In this document: positions 1 to 5,467 of the stretch, piece after piece
Layout: each line of letters starts with the position of its first letter
Numbering within the stretch: the first letter of the stretch is position 1
Source: Treponema sp. UBA2869
GTDB lineage: Bacteria > Spirochaetota > Spirochaetia > Treponematales > Treponemataceae
Length of the DNA: 5,467 bases
NCBI GenBank assembly: GCA_002350445.1
Contig: DEEV01000102.1
Span: 20,826-26,292 of the forward strand
Direction of reading: 5' to 3'
Translations under genes and position numbers: made by a program
The notes under the pieces: generated by a model
Databases searched by the model: none
The model's input: the letters and a program-made list of their open reading frames with translations, nothing else
Told to the model about the DNA's origin: nothing

Positions 1-1858
1 CATTGGCTGTCGTGTAATAAGAAGCATCAAGGTTATCAGGATCTTTAGGATATTTTATTACATCCTCTCCCTTGTAAGTATACACCTGGCCGGCAGGACT
101 AAGCCTTCCCGACCAATAGCCCATATAATCATAGTCATCACATCTTTCATTATAAAGCAAGCCTATATTATCAAAATTCGCTTCTTCCGGTTTAATTGTA
201 CAGATCTTTGGATAAATTCTGTCATTAAATTCACGTTCATAATAATTCATCTCACTATTTGTAAAAATATCTGAAAGATGAAGAACGCAACCTTCCGGAC
301 TATAGGTAATATAATAAGTTCCACGGTAAGAGCCATCATGACGTCCAGGACTTGCCGTATAATAATCATCATTTGAAAATCCAAGAGAGAAAACATCCTT
401 ACTGAAAAAGACTTCATTATTAATATAGAGTTTTGCCTTTTCTGCTTCGATTTTTTCGTATGTATCAATACCTTCTGCATATATTGAACTTTTTCCCGGC
501 AAGGCGGCTACTTCATCAAGATTTAAATCGCAGACATAAACTGTAGCACTGGTTATTCTTGTATCTTTACCATAGGCGATAATTGCAGCTTTAGTTCTGT
601 CATTACTTATTACAATATCTCTAAAGTTATAGATTTCTCTATACCTGTCTTCTTCTTTATTCCAGTTATAATACAACGGATTTTCGATCTTTAATAATTC
701 CATTGTAGACAATCTGAAGAAATAAATGCCCGAAAGAATATTATCATCTCTGGAAACACAATATAAAACTAAATCTTTTTCAGGAACAGCGGCAAAACCA
801 TGATAGCTGTCGGCAGCAGTAACCTGCCAGAAGCTTTTTTTTGTTGGAAATCCATCTTCATACTCAGAATAAAAATCTCTTTTGTATTTTAGCCATTCTG
901 AACGGCTAAGGCCATTTGCCATGTCTTTTTTTAAATCATAAACAACTGCTTCTACACCCCAATTGTTATTAGCACTAAATGTAATGCCTATTTGTTTTCC
1001 GTCTTTACTAAGCTTTATATCACTTACACTTGCATATTCAAGAAGAAAAGTTCCATAGTTCGAGGTTCTTCTTTCGTTTATGTTAAAAGATTTTAAACAC
1101 AAATCAGATTCATAAAAAACTAAATTTCCGTCTGAAGAAAAACAGCAGACATCTTCACTTGACTCGCCATCATCATTTTGAACAGTTTCTATTGCCTTTG
1201 CACTTTCAACATCAACGACATAAAGCGGTCCAAAACTATGAGCACGCCATTCTTTCATTGCAATTTTTTTTGCATCCGGACTAAAGGCTGCTCTTGAAAA
1301 ACCATAAACAGAAAAGTTCTTTTTAAAAGAAGGATTTGATTCCGGCATTCTTACAACAAATAGATTTTTAGCAAGTGTCCAGCCTTCAACACCATTTTCG
1401 TTACAAACTTTTACCCAAAGATTTTCACAGTTATAATGTCCATCCGTTCTGCCATAACGAAATGTATTATCATTATTCATACCAAAGTAAGTAACATAGA
1501 GCTTGTCACCTGGTAAAAGATTAAAGTCATATTTATCAAAATATTCATTTGGAGTGATATAAAAGCCCGTTTCATCTTTTACCGTTACAATTGCTCCAAG
1601 CGGAAGAATTTCTGAATACAGAAATTCTGTAATGCAGGGAAGTGAATCAGGTTCATTAATTTCGTACTCCTTTTTGGGCTGTTCCTGCTCATTTTCATTA
1701 TTACATAATTCTATTTTGAGTTCTGCAAGAAGTTCTGCATATCTGGCATCTTGTTCAGCCTTAAAGTTTTCTACGACTGCCTTGTAATCAGTCTTTTCAC
1801 AAGCGGTAAAAAGAACTGCCAAAAGTCCTGTAATTATTAAAAAATTGATTTTCTTCAT
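1..1858 (-). CDS. Predicted lipoprotein with SH3-like domain and beta-propeller-type repeats (3' end beyond window)
   Basis: I do not recognise a named family. The frame is open from ATG at 1858 to the window edge, giving 619 residues with no stop, so the C-terminus is missing. Residues 1-20 form a lipoprotein signal: two Lys, a hydrophobic stretch, then LFTAC with Cys20 as the probable lipidated residue, so the protein should sit in a membrane facing the periplasm or surface. Residues 23-50 look helical and charged. Residues about 86-168 resemble a bacterial SH3-like fold (LPLGAIVTV, LLPGDKLYV, and VEGWTLAKNLFV near its end). From about 189 to 450 there are five WD40/TolB-like propeller strands, for example FSPDAKKIA followed by LYVVDV, and LSKDGKQIG followed by AVVYDL. 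The region after 480 is Tyr-rich and unassigned. The mature part carries 12 further Cys, including a CC pair at 238-239. AGGA lies just upstream of the start. Its role is unknown; ligand or protein binding in the envelope is inference. Confidence 0.85.
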   Translation of the reverse strand, partial: MKKINFLIITGLLAVLFTACEKTDYKAVVENFKAEQDARYAELLAELKIELCNNENEQEQPKKEYEINEPDSLPCITEFLYSEILPLGAIVTVKDETGFYITPNEYFDKYDFNLLPGDKLYVTYFGMNNDNTFRYGRTDGHYNCENLWVKVCNENGVEGWTLAKNLFVVRMPESNPSFKKNFSVYGFSRAAFSPDAKKIAMKEWRAHSFGPLYVVDVESAKAIETVQNDDGESSEDVCCFSSDGNLVFYESDLCLKSFNINERRTSNYGTFLLEYASVSDIKLSKDGKQIGITFSANNNWGVEAVVYDLKKDMANGLSRSEWLKYKRDFYSEYEDGFPTKKSFWQVTAADSYHGFAAVPEKDLVLYCVSRDDNILSGIYFFRLSTMELLKIENPLYYNWNKEEDRYREIYNFRDIVISNDRTKAAIIAYGKDTRITSATVYVCDLNLDEVAALPGKSSIYAEGIDTYEKIEAEKAKLYINNEVFFSKDVFSLGFSNDDYYTASPGRHDGSYRGTYYITYSPEGCVLHLSDIFTNSEMNYYEREFNDRIYPKICTIKPEEANFDNIGLLYNERCDDYDYMGYWSGRLSPAGQVYTYKGEDVIKYPKDPDNLDASYYTTAN

Positions 1859-1862
1859 TTTT

Positions 1863-1870
1863 CTTTCCTA
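1863..1870 (-). promoter_or_regulatory. Ribosome-binding site of the lipoprotein gene
   Basis: The minus strand reads TAGGAAAGAAAAATG. AGGA (1866-1869) lies seven bases before the ATG at 1858, a normal Shine-Dalgarno distance. It supports this ATG, which is also the one that places the lipoprotein signal at the N-terminus. Confidence 0.65.
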
Positions 1871-1888
1871 TCGTCAATCTTTGCTGAG

Positions 1889-1906
1889 CATTTGCATTCG
1901 CAAATG
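1889..1906. repeat. Perfect 7-bp inverted repeat between uvrB and the lipoprotein gene
   Basis: CATTTGC (1889-1895) and GCAAATG (1900-1906) are exact reverse complements separated by the four bases ATTC. On the plus strand the hairpin is followed by five T (1907-1911), the layout of a weak intrinsic terminator, but no plus-strand gene feeds into it. On the minus strand, where the genes run, the hairpin is followed by CTCAGC with no T run, so it is unlikely to end uvrB transcription. The stem has only three G or C pairs-forming bases per arm or fewer, so it is not very stable. It starts six bases after the last base of the uvrB stop codon in the transcript. Confidence 0.5.
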
Positions 1907-1911
1907 TTTTT

Positions 1912-3909
1912 CTAATCCCCGTATTGTTGTTGAATATCGCGAATCTGGTCGCGGATGGCGGCGGCCTGCTCGTATTCCATTCGGTCGGCACAGGCTGACA
2001 TTTCGGCGGTGAGCGCTTTAATAAGCTTATGGCGTTCTTTTGGATTAAAGAGATTTGCTTCTTTCTTAAGAACTTCAAGCTGCATTGCGGCGTCGGCTTC
2101 GGCGTCCTGTTTTTCGTGAACGAGAATATCTTCTACAGCCTTTGAAATTGTTTTTGGTGTAATTCCGTGTTCTTTGTTGTATGCTTCCTGAACCTCGCGA
2201 CGATGCTTTGTTTCTTTGATGGCCGCTTCCATTGCAGGGCTCATATGATCAGCATACATTACAACCTTACCTTCAGCATTTCGCGCAGCACGACCAATAA
2301 TCTGAATCAGAGACGTTTCCGAACGAAGGAATCCAATTTTATCAGCATCAAGAATTGCAATAAATGAAACTTCCGGCAGGTCAATTCCTTCTCGCAGAAG
2401 GTTAATTCCAATCAGAACATCAATTTCGCCGGTTCTTAAAGACTTCAAAATCTCAACTCGTTCAAAAGTATCAATTTCTGAGTGAATATATTTTACCTTA
2501 AGTTTGAGTTCTGTAAGATACTGGGTAAGATCCTCAGCCATTTTTTTTGTCAGCGTCAGAATGAGACTACGTTCATGGCGGTCAATTCTCTCACGAACTT
2601 CCTTGTAAATATCTTCCATCTGACCTTCGCTCGGTCTGATTTCTACAATAGGATCCAGAAGTCCTGTAGGACGAATCAGCTGTTCAACAATCTGCGTACT
2701 CTGTTTAATTTCTTCAGGACGTGGTGTAGCAGTAACGTAAATTATCTGATTCATCTTGGCATCAAACTCAGCCTTTTTGAGCGGACGGTTATCAAAAGCA
2801 CTCGGCAAACGGAATCCAAAATCAATAAGATTCTGTTTACGGCTGCGATCGCCCTCATACATCGCACCAATCTGAGGAACAGAAACGTGTGCCTCATCAA
2901 TCATACACAAAAAATCATCAGGAAAATAATGAAGAAGAGTTGCCGGAGGCTCGCCTCGCGCACGGCCCGAAATTGGTCCCGAATAGTTTTCGATTCCCGG
3001 GCAGGTTCCCATTTCACGGAGCATTTCAATATCATAAGTTGTACGGGTTTTAAGACGCTCTGCTTCAAGCATTTTTCCGGCAGCTCGAAGTTCTTCTACA
3101 CGTTCATCAAGTTCAGTTTGAATGCGATTTGTAGCTTCAATTAATTTATCTTGCGGAACAACAAAGTGCTTTGCAGGGTAGAAAACAGTTTCTTCAAGTT
3201 CGCCGGTAACATCGCGGTTCATTACATTAAAGCGCTGAATTCGGACAATATCTTCCCAATCAAGCAAAATGCGGTAAGCCTCGTCGGTTTCCATGTAAGG
3301 CGGAAACACTTCAATTACGTCGCCTTTTATACGAAAATTTCCGCGTTCCAAAACATTATCGTTTCGGCTGTACTGCATGGAAATCAGTTTATTTGCGAAC
3401 TTTTTGATATCCAGGGGCTGTCCAACTTCAACATGAACGCGCATGCCTTTATAAACATCTGGCATACCAAGACCATAAATACAGCTGACAGTTGCTACTA
3501 CAATAACATCACGCCGCTCCATAAGACTGTAGGTAGCAGCAAGGCGCATCTGGTCAATTTCACGGTTGATGTCACAGTCTTTTTCTATATACAGGTCGCG
3601 GGCCGCTACATAAGCTTCCGGCTGATAATAATCATAATAAGAAACAAAGTATTCTACAGCATTATGAGGAAAAAAGGATTTGAACTCGCGGTAAAGCTGG
3701 GCACTCAAAGTTTTATTATGGCTTATAATCAAAGTTGGACGCTGAACACGCTCAATGATTTTTGCCATTGTAAAAGTTTTTCCGGAGCCGGTTACACCCT
3801 TGAGAGTCTGAAACTTGTCGCCGCGCAAAAAACCTTCGGCAAGCTTTTCGATTGCCTGCCCCTGGTCTCCGCTTGGCTCAAAAGGCGAAACCACCTCAAA
3901 CTTTTTCAT
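1912..3909 (-). CDS. uvrB: UvrABC nucleotide excision repair subunit UvrB
   Basis: UvrB is the ATP-dependent damage-verifying subunit of the UvrABC excinuclease: UvrA loads it on DNA, it inserts a beta-hairpin between the strands, then recruits UvrC for incision in the cytoplasm. The 665 residues match the usual family length. Visible in order: Walker A GVTGSGKT (38-45, Lys44); the aromatic beta-hairpin YYDYYQPEAY (91-100); Walker B DEAH (338-341) followed by VPQIGAMYEGDRSRK; motif III YVTATP (391-396); TLTKKMAEDL (452-461); GINLLREGIDLPEVS (501-515); helicase motif VI QIIGRAARN (536-544); and a C-terminal UVR domain (about 625-659) that contacts UvrC. The ATG at 3909 is supported by GGTGAGG just upstream and by the typical N-terminus MKKFEVVSPFEPSGDQ. 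The stop is TAG. Small departures from common family sequence are DEAH where DESH is usual and DADKIGF where DADKEGF is usual. All key ATPase residues are present, so the protein should be functional. It is GC-richer than the gene after it. Confidence 0.98.
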   Translation of the reverse strand: MKKFEVVSPFEPSGDQGQAIEKLAEGFLRGDKFQTLKGVTGSGKTFTMAKIIERVQRPTLIISHNKTLSAQLYREFKSFFPHNAVEYFVSYYDYYQPEAYVAARDLYIEKDCDINREIDQMRLAATYSLMERRDVIVVATVSCIYGLGMPDVYKGMRVHVEVGQPLDIKKFANKLISMQYSRNDNVLERGNFRIKGDVIEVFPPYMETDEAYRILLDWEDIVRIQRFNVMNRDVTGELEETVFYPAKHFVVPQDKLIEATNRIQTELDERVEELRAAGKMLEAERLKTRTTYDIEMLREMGTCPGIENYSGPISGRARGEPPATLLHYFPDDFLCMIDEAHVSVPQIGAMYEGDRSRKQNLIDFGFRLPSAFDNRPLKKAEFDAKMNQIIYVTATPRPEEIKQSTQIVEQLIRPTGLLDPIVEIRPSEGQMEDIYKEVRERIDRHERSLILTLTKKMAEDLTQYLTELKLKVKYIHSEIDTFERVEILKSLRTGEIDVLIGINLLREGIDLPEVSFIAILDADKIGFLRSETSLIQIIGRAARNAEGKVVMYADHMSPAMEAAIKETKHRREVQEAYNKEHGITPKTISKAVEDILVHEKQDAEADAAMQLEVLKKEANLFNPKERHKLIKALTAEMSACADRMEYEQAAAIRDQIRDIQQQYGD

Positions 3910-3913
3910 AAAA

Positions 3914-3920
3914 CCTCACC
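3914..3920 (-). promoter_or_regulatory. Ribosome-binding site of uvrB, abutting a hairpin arm
   Basis: The minus strand reads GGTGAGGTTTTATG. GGTGA matches the downstream half of the Shine-Dalgarno consensus and ends six bases before the ATG at 3909. The site directly touches the AACCACC arm (3921-3927) of the upstream palindrome with no spacer, so folding of that arm may change access to it. CACC and GGTG here form an 8-base palindrome (3917-3924), but with no loop it cannot fold on itself within one RNA. Confidence 0.6.
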
Positions 3921-3968
3921 GGTGGTTGAGCTTACGGTCCCTGAACTTGTCAAAGGGACATAACCACC
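3921..3968. repeat. Nested palindromic repeat in the gap between the protease gene and uvrB
   Basis: The outer arms GGTGGTT (3921-3927) and AACCACC (3962-3968) are exact reverse complements. Inside them lies a second palindrome, GTCCCT (3937-3942) with AGGGAC (3954-3959). The core CTGAACTTGTCAAAG (3941-3955) differs at two positions from CTGAGCTTGTCGAAG, the core of a small dispersed palindromic repeat that I recall from Treponema and several other bacterial genomes (memory, not searched). The outer left arm continues as TTGAGCTT (3926-3933), the same core's left half, so the element looks like one repeat copy inserted in or fused to another. On the minus strand it is not followed by a proper T run (only TTTT after the ribosome-binding site), so I do not call it a terminator. 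As RNA it would be a stable hairpin that could protect or process the mRNA. Confidence 0.75.
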
Positions 3969-3976
3969 TTTATTCA

Positions 3977-5233
3977 TTAACTTTCCACCAGCTTAATCTT
4001 AAGCGTAACATCTTTTTTGTTTCGACGCACAACAACAGTAACAGTTTCGCCGGGCCGTTTGCTTTCCAAAGCCGAATAATAATCTGCAAGTGTCGAAACA
4101 GTTATATCATCAATTTTCAAAATAACATCACCACCAAGTTTTATAATACTTGAACCGTAACGAACGCTTTCCTTTCCGCCCAAAAGACCGGCCGCTTCAG
4201 CCTTTCCGCCTCTTGCAAGCTCAGAAACAATCATTCCGCTCGAAACATCAAGACCTGCATAACGGGCAATTCGAGAATTATTTTGTACAAGAACAGCATC
4301 AATAGTTCCGCGCTGAACCTTTCCGTATTTAATCAAATCTGCAACAACGCGCACTGCAGTTTCCGAAGGAACAGCAAATCCAATACCCGAAGAACTTCCC
4401 GAAGAAGAAATAATCATTGTGTTTATGCCGACCATCTTTCCACTTATGTCCAAAAGCGGCCCACCGGAATTTCCAGGGTTAATTGCCGCATCAGTCTGAA
4501 TCATATTGCGAATTATACGCTTGTTTGAATTTTGAATAGGACGACCAAGCCCCGAAACAATTCCTGTAGTCATTGTTCGTTCCATACCAAACGGATTTCC
4601 AATTGCTATAACTTTTTGCCCAACTTTAAGAGCCTTAGAATCGCCAAATGAAATTGTTTTTAACTGAAGGTTTGCTGGCGGCGTAAATTTTAAAACAGCT
4701 AAATCTGAATCAAAATCCTGACCAACAACTTCCGCTTCGTACTGAGAACCATCATAAAGAGAAACATAAATCTGGCTGGCATCCTGAATAACGTGAACGT
4801 TAGTAAGAATATACCCGCGCTTATCAATTATAGAACCACTTCCGCTGCCACCGTCCTGAACATAAGGCTCAAGAAACCAGTCGTAAGCTGTAACCATTGT
4901 ATTTATGTTAACTACGGCTTCGTTACACGCGTCATACACATTTATATTCTGAAGCTCATCCTGAGTATAATATGCATTTCCTGTATTTATAGGATTAATT
5001 GCCGTAGAATTCAGTTCAAGGTTCAAAGCTTCAATTTCAAATGGTTTTGAATCGTTCTGAACTGTTTCCAATTGAGAATCAGAATCTAATTCTGTAGAAA
5101 CTTCTGTATTATTCTGATTACGTGATTCAGATTTACTATAAACTTTTTTTAAAATTACCGAAGAAACCACAACCGAAACGACAACTGCGGCTACAACTGT
5201 TTTTATAAGCTGACCTTTTGAATAAAGTTTCAT
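3977..5233 (-). CDS. HtrA/Deg-family membrane-anchored trypsin-like serine protease with one PDZ domain
   Basis: Proteases of this family (S1C) degrade or help refold damaged envelope proteins, and some act in stress signalling. The 418-residue protein has a short positive N-terminus, one hydrophobic segment (about 11-28), and no lipobox or clear signal-peptidase site, so it is probably anchored in the inner membrane with the catalytic part in the periplasm, as in DegS. A polar, acidic low-complexity linker follows (33-70). The protease domain (about 100-300) shows the full triad: His147 in LTNVHVI, Asp177 in DSDLAVLK, and Ser256 in NPGNSGGPL, plus IGNPFG and GIGFAVPS. A single PDZ domain covers about 310-416; its GGKESVRYGSSIIKLGGD insert resembles the longer PDZ loop of Deg1-type proteins. 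ATG 5233 is the only sensible start: an in-frame TAA lies one codon upstream (5237-5239) and the next Met is at 113. No Shine-Dalgarno is visible before it. It follows a barrel-protein gene by 18 bases, suggesting cotranscription. Which named member (htrA, degP, degQ, degS) it corresponds to cannot be decided. Confidence 0.95.
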   Translation of the reverse strand: MKLYSKGQLIKTVVAAVVVSVVVSSVILKKVYSKSESRNQNNTEVSTELDSDSQLETVQNDSKPFEIEALNLELNSTAINPINTGNAYYTQDELQNINVYDACNEAVVNINTMVTAYDWFLEPYVQDGGSGSGSIIDKRGYILTNVHVIQDASQIYVSLYDGSQYEAEVVGQDFDSDLAVLKFTPPANLQLKTISFGDSKALKVGQKVIAIGNPFGMERTMTTGIVSGLGRPIQNSNKRIIRNMIQTDAAINPGNSGGPLLDISGKMVGINTMIISSSGSSSGIGFAVPSETAVRVVADLIKYGKVQRGTIDAVLVQNNSRIARYAGLDVSSGMIVSELARGGKAEAAGLLGGKESVRYGSSIIKLGGDVILKIDDITVSTLADYYSALESKRPGETVTVVVRRNKKDVTLKIKLVES

Positions 5234-5251
5234 AACTTATAATTTAATAAA

Positions 5252-5467
5252 TCAGAATAAATAAGACAAGCCAAATCTTATGGACGTATAAGCGTGTTCA
5301 AAATTACCCGAATTAAAAATAAGCGAAACTTCTGTCTGTGCATTAAATTGAATTACAGAATAAACCGGCATAAAGCAGGCTTCAAGTCCAAAATCTGTGC
5401 AGCGGAGCCATTCATAAACGTCACCAAAGGCAGAATGCAGGCCAAACCACGTATTCAGGCAAAGGTT
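5252..5467 (-). CDS. C-terminal fragment of an outer-membrane beta-barrel-like protein (5' end beyond window)
   Basis: An open frame enters from the right edge and ends at TGA (5252-5254), giving the last 71 residues of a protein; its start lies outside the window. The final residues SIRFGLSYLF alternate hydrophobic and polar positions (Ile63, Phe65, Leu67, Tyr69, terminal Phe71 of the fragment), which is the classic C-terminal beta-signal read by the BAM machinery of diderm bacteria. The rest is rich in aromatic residues and Gly, with other strand-like stretches such as TEVSLIF and DFGLEACFMPVYSVIQF. The three Cys are unusual for a barrel but not excluding. I do not recognise the family; a transporter, porin-like protein or hypothetical treponemal outer-membrane protein are all possible. 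The stop is 18 bases before the protease start, so the two are probably in one operon. That this is a real gene rests on the frame, the family-like ending and the operon position. Confidence 0.7.
   Translation of the reverse strand, partial: NLCLNTWFGLHSAFGDVYEWLRCTDFGLEACFMPVYSVIQFNAQTEVSLIFNSGNFEHAYTSIRFGLSYLF

Noticed and set aside
247..480. 77-codon minus-strand frame
   Set aside because: It lies wholly inside the lipoprotein gene in another frame, and the lipoprotein frame has coherent propeller-like and strand-like protein sequence throughout.
1872..1880. TTGACG-like -35 element before the lipoprotein gene
   Set aside because: The matching -10 position would fall inside the coding sequence and holds no TATAAT-like hexamer.
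1797..2078. 93-codon minus-strand frame spanning the uvrB end and the lipoprotein start
   Set aside because: It overlaps two better-supported genes in a different frame and has no recognisable features.
3950..3961. Mini leader frame ATG TCC CTT TGA in the gap before uvrB, preceded by AGGTGG
   Set aside because: It lies within the palindromic repeat, has only three codons, and its ATG and spacing can be explained by the repeat sequence. A regulatory leader peptide cannot be supported from this alone.
2482..3963. Two long plus-strand open frames (2482-3144 and 3151-3963) opposite uvrB
   Set aside because: They are codon-aligned with uvrB on the other strand and stay open only because uvrB seldom uses TTA, CTA and TCA codons. 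Their translations show no family motif, and uvrB itself is certain.
3921..3968. Nested palindrome as a rho-independent terminator of the protease gene
   Set aside because: On the minus strand neither hairpin is followed directly by a T run; only four T occur, after the uvrB ribosome-binding site.
3815..5050. Several plus-strand open frames opposite the uvrB start and the protease gene (3815-4153, 4283-4528, 4793-5050)
   Set aside because: All lie antisense to certain genes, have no recognisable domain, and are short enough to arise by chance.
5236..5241. TATAAG on the minus strand as a -10 box for the protease gene
   Set aside because: It lies two bases before the ATG, so transcription would begin inside the coding region; no -35 box stands at a normal distance.

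Overview
The window is a stretch of bacterial chromosome with all four recognisable genes on the minus strand. Read in the direction of transcription (right to left), they are: the C-terminal end of an outer-membrane beta-barrel-like protein (5252-5467, cut by the right edge); a membrane-anchored HtrA/Deg-family serine protease (3977-5233); the nucleotide excision repair helicase subunit UvrB (1912-3909); and a large predicted lipoprotein with an SH3-like domain and beta-propeller-type repeats (1-1858, cut by the left edge). Gaps between genes are 18, 67 and 53 bases, so a single read-through transcript is possible. No stretch longer than 100 bases lacks a gene.

The likely host is a Gram-negative-type (diderm) bacterium, most probably a spirochaete of the genus Treponema. 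This is an inference from the lipobox, a C-terminal outer-membrane signature, moderately AT-rich composition, the general look of the proteins, and a GTTGAGCTTGTCGAA-type palindromic repeat that I recall from Treponema and some other genomes. No rRNA or other species marker is present, so the genus is not proven.

Functionally the outer-membrane protein, the HtrA-like protease and the lipoprotein all act in the envelope. HtrA proteases degrade or refold damaged envelope proteins, so its position 18 bases behind a barrel gene makes sense. UvrB is cytoplasmic DNA repair and has no obvious link to its neighbours; uvrA and uvrC are not in the window.

The most interesting part is the 67-base gap between the protease gene and uvrB. 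It holds what looks like one palindromic repeat nested inside another. The arm of the outer palindrome next to the uvrB ribosome-binding site is also perfectly complementary to codons 5-7 of uvrB. The uvrB leader could therefore form two mutually exclusive hairpins, one leaving the start region open and one enclosing it in a loop. I see no tRNA, rRNA, CRISPR array, insertion sequence or phage gene, and no convincing sigma-70 promoter.
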